This document shows positions 63,288 through 64,000 of a stretch of 64,000 nt of DNA, one piece after another (position 1 is the first letter of the stretch; each line of letters starts with the position of its first letter). A program made the position numbers and the translations under genes. The notes under the pieces were generated by a model, which was given only the letters and a program-made list of their open reading frames with translations, ran no database searches and was not told the origin of the DNA. Source of the DNA: Hyphomicrobium sp. LHD-15 (lineage in GTDB: Bacteria > Pseudomonadota > Alphaproteobacteria > Rhizobiales > Hyphomicrobiaceae); assembly GCF_031157355.1 (NCBI RefSeq), contig NZ_JAVIFT010000003.1, positions 62,001 through 126,000 on the forward strand, in the 5' to 3' direction.

Positions 63288-64000
63288 TCAGCCGCCGATC
63301 CACTTCTTCCAGCGCGGCTCGTTGTCCTTGATCCAGCCCGCAACCACATCGTCGAGCTTCTTGCCGTCGAGATCGATGGCCCCGACCAGCGCGCCCATTT
63401 CGTCGTTGGTGAGCTCGAAGCCCTTGATCGCCGTGTAGGCGGTCGGCCATTTGTCCTTCAGGCCTGCCCAGCCCGCTTTCCAGATCGGGCCGCGCGGCTT
63501 GCCGCAATCGTAGGCGGCTTCCTTGTTGATGCCCCACGAGGGATCCGTGTAGCAGGCGGGCTCATACTTCGGGAACTCGACCCACTCACCCTTGTATTTG
63601 ATCGGGGCCCAATGCGGGGCATAGACCCAAAGCACGACCGGGGCCTTGCGCTGGTAGGCGGACTCGAGTTCCGCGAACAGCGCCGCATCGGTTCCGGCGT
63701 GAACCACTTCGAAATCGAGATCGAGCGCCTTCACGCGCTCATCGTCGAAACCACCCCACGTCGCCGGCGCACCCACGTAGCGCCCTTTGGGCGCGGTCTC
63801 CGGAATGCTGAATTCCTTCGCGCAGGCTTTGAGAGCTTTCCAGTCCGGAAGGCCGGGACACTTTTCCTTCATGTAAAGCGGATACCACCACTCCTCGATG
63901 GCCTGCATACCGGTTTCGCCGAAGTTCTCGACCTTTCCGGTGGCGACCGCCGATTCCAGCGCTTCCTTCGCGGTTGTCGCCCACAGCTCCATGGCGACGT
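63288..64000 (-). CDS. proX: Glycine-betaine-type binding protein (ProX-like), 5' end cut by window
   Basis: The last 237 or so residues; the frame is open to the right edge, so signal peptide and start lie outside. OpuAC family: EWWYPLYMKEKCPGLPDWKA, ELESAYQRKAPVVLWVYAPH, WAPIKYKGEWVEFPKY, ACYTDPSWGINKEAAYDCGK. Aromatic residues (Trp in WVYAPHWAP and WVEFP) are of the kind that cage quaternary amines. It delivers betaine or a relative to ProWV and is the first visible gene of this minus-strand operon. Confidence 0.87.
   Translation of the reverse strand, partial: VAMELWATTAKEALESAVATGKVENFGETGMQAIEEWWYPLYMKEKCPGLPDWKALKACAKEFSIPETAPKGRYVGAPATWGGFDDERVKALDLDFEVVHAGTDAALFAELESAYQRKAPVVLWVYAPHWAPIKYKGEWVEFPKYEPACYTDPSWGINKEAAYDCGKPRGPIWKAGWAGLKDKWPTAYTAIKGFELTNDEMGALVGAIDLDGKKLDDVVAGWIKDNEPRWKKWIGG

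Noticed and set aside
1-64000. CRISPR array, insertion sequence, prophage or toxin-antitoxin pair
   Set aside because: No regularly spaced repeats, transposase, integrase, phage structural gene or recognisable toxin-antitoxin pair was seen on either strand.

Overview
The window looks like chromosomal DNA of a high-GC alphaproteobacterium of the order Hyphomicrobiales. A Hyphomicrobiaceae-like methylotroph is the best guess. The pointers are a Rhizobiales-type porin, an NAD-dependent formate dehydrogenase under a LysR regulator, PQQ-biosynthesis genes, a dihydropteroate-synthase-like protein of the kind tied to methanopterin cofactors, and a betaine/dimethylglycine demethylation locus. The taxonomic call is inference; there is no rRNA here, only one tRNA.

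Layout. (1) 220-12989 is a complete nitrate assimilation block: nasT-nasS regulators, a sigma-54 promoter with an ANTAR-type leader RNA and terminator, then nrtA-nrtB-nrtC, an FAD oxidoreductase, siroheme nitrite reductase, an NADPH/FAD/4Fe-4S reductase, and molybdenum nitrate reductase. (2) 13171-20359: porin, isopentenyl-diphosphate isomerase, tRNA-Arg(CCT), a low-GC methyltransferase islet, a broken sorbosone-dehydrogenase-like gene, and amtB with its own sigma-54 promoter. (3) 20741-26344: a membrane protein with a Sel1/TPR-like tail, two overlapping dynamin-like GTPase genes, and a convergent nucleotide-transporter-like carrier. (4) 26479-29711: SDR enzyme/LysR pair and a DHPS-like protein. 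(5) 29870-34268: B12 salvage and uptake (cbiZ, cobalamin riboswitch, btuB-like receptor, tonB-like gene). (6) 34412-38728: Fur/Mur-type operator, sitABCD-type Mn/Fe ABC importer, convergent Cys-tailed MarR. (7) 38942-45371: two GGDEF-EAL proteins around a small coiled-coil gene and a methyltransferase, then a GNAT-like gene. (8) 45833-49874: secreted protein, an MlaE-MlaF-MlaD-type lipid transporter whose MCE protein carries a fused auxiliary domain, and a small membrane protein. (9) 50076-53121: LysR, its likely operator, formate dehydrogenase, HPP membrane protein. (10) 53103-56795: PfkB kinase, pqqC, pqqE, small secreted protein. (11) 56870-64000, minus strand: ProX (cut by the window edge), ProV, a double-length ProW, a choline-kinase-like protein and a dimethylglycine/sarcosine-dehydrogenase-like protein, all overlapping or closely spaced as one operon.

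How the genes fit together: nitrate is sensed by NasS, which should release NasT to antiterminate the nrt-nas operon; sigma-54 control of that operon and of amtB ties both to general nitrogen status. B12 uptake and remodelling are joined through the riboswitch region. Betaine uptake feeds methyl-group oxidation, and formate from C1 oxidation is burned by the formate dehydrogenase. No CRISPR array, insertion sequence or prophage was seen. The strongest candidates for new biology are the paired dynamin-like GTPases, the NADPH-to-nitrite electron module, the MCE/auxiliary fusion and the Cys-tailed MarR.
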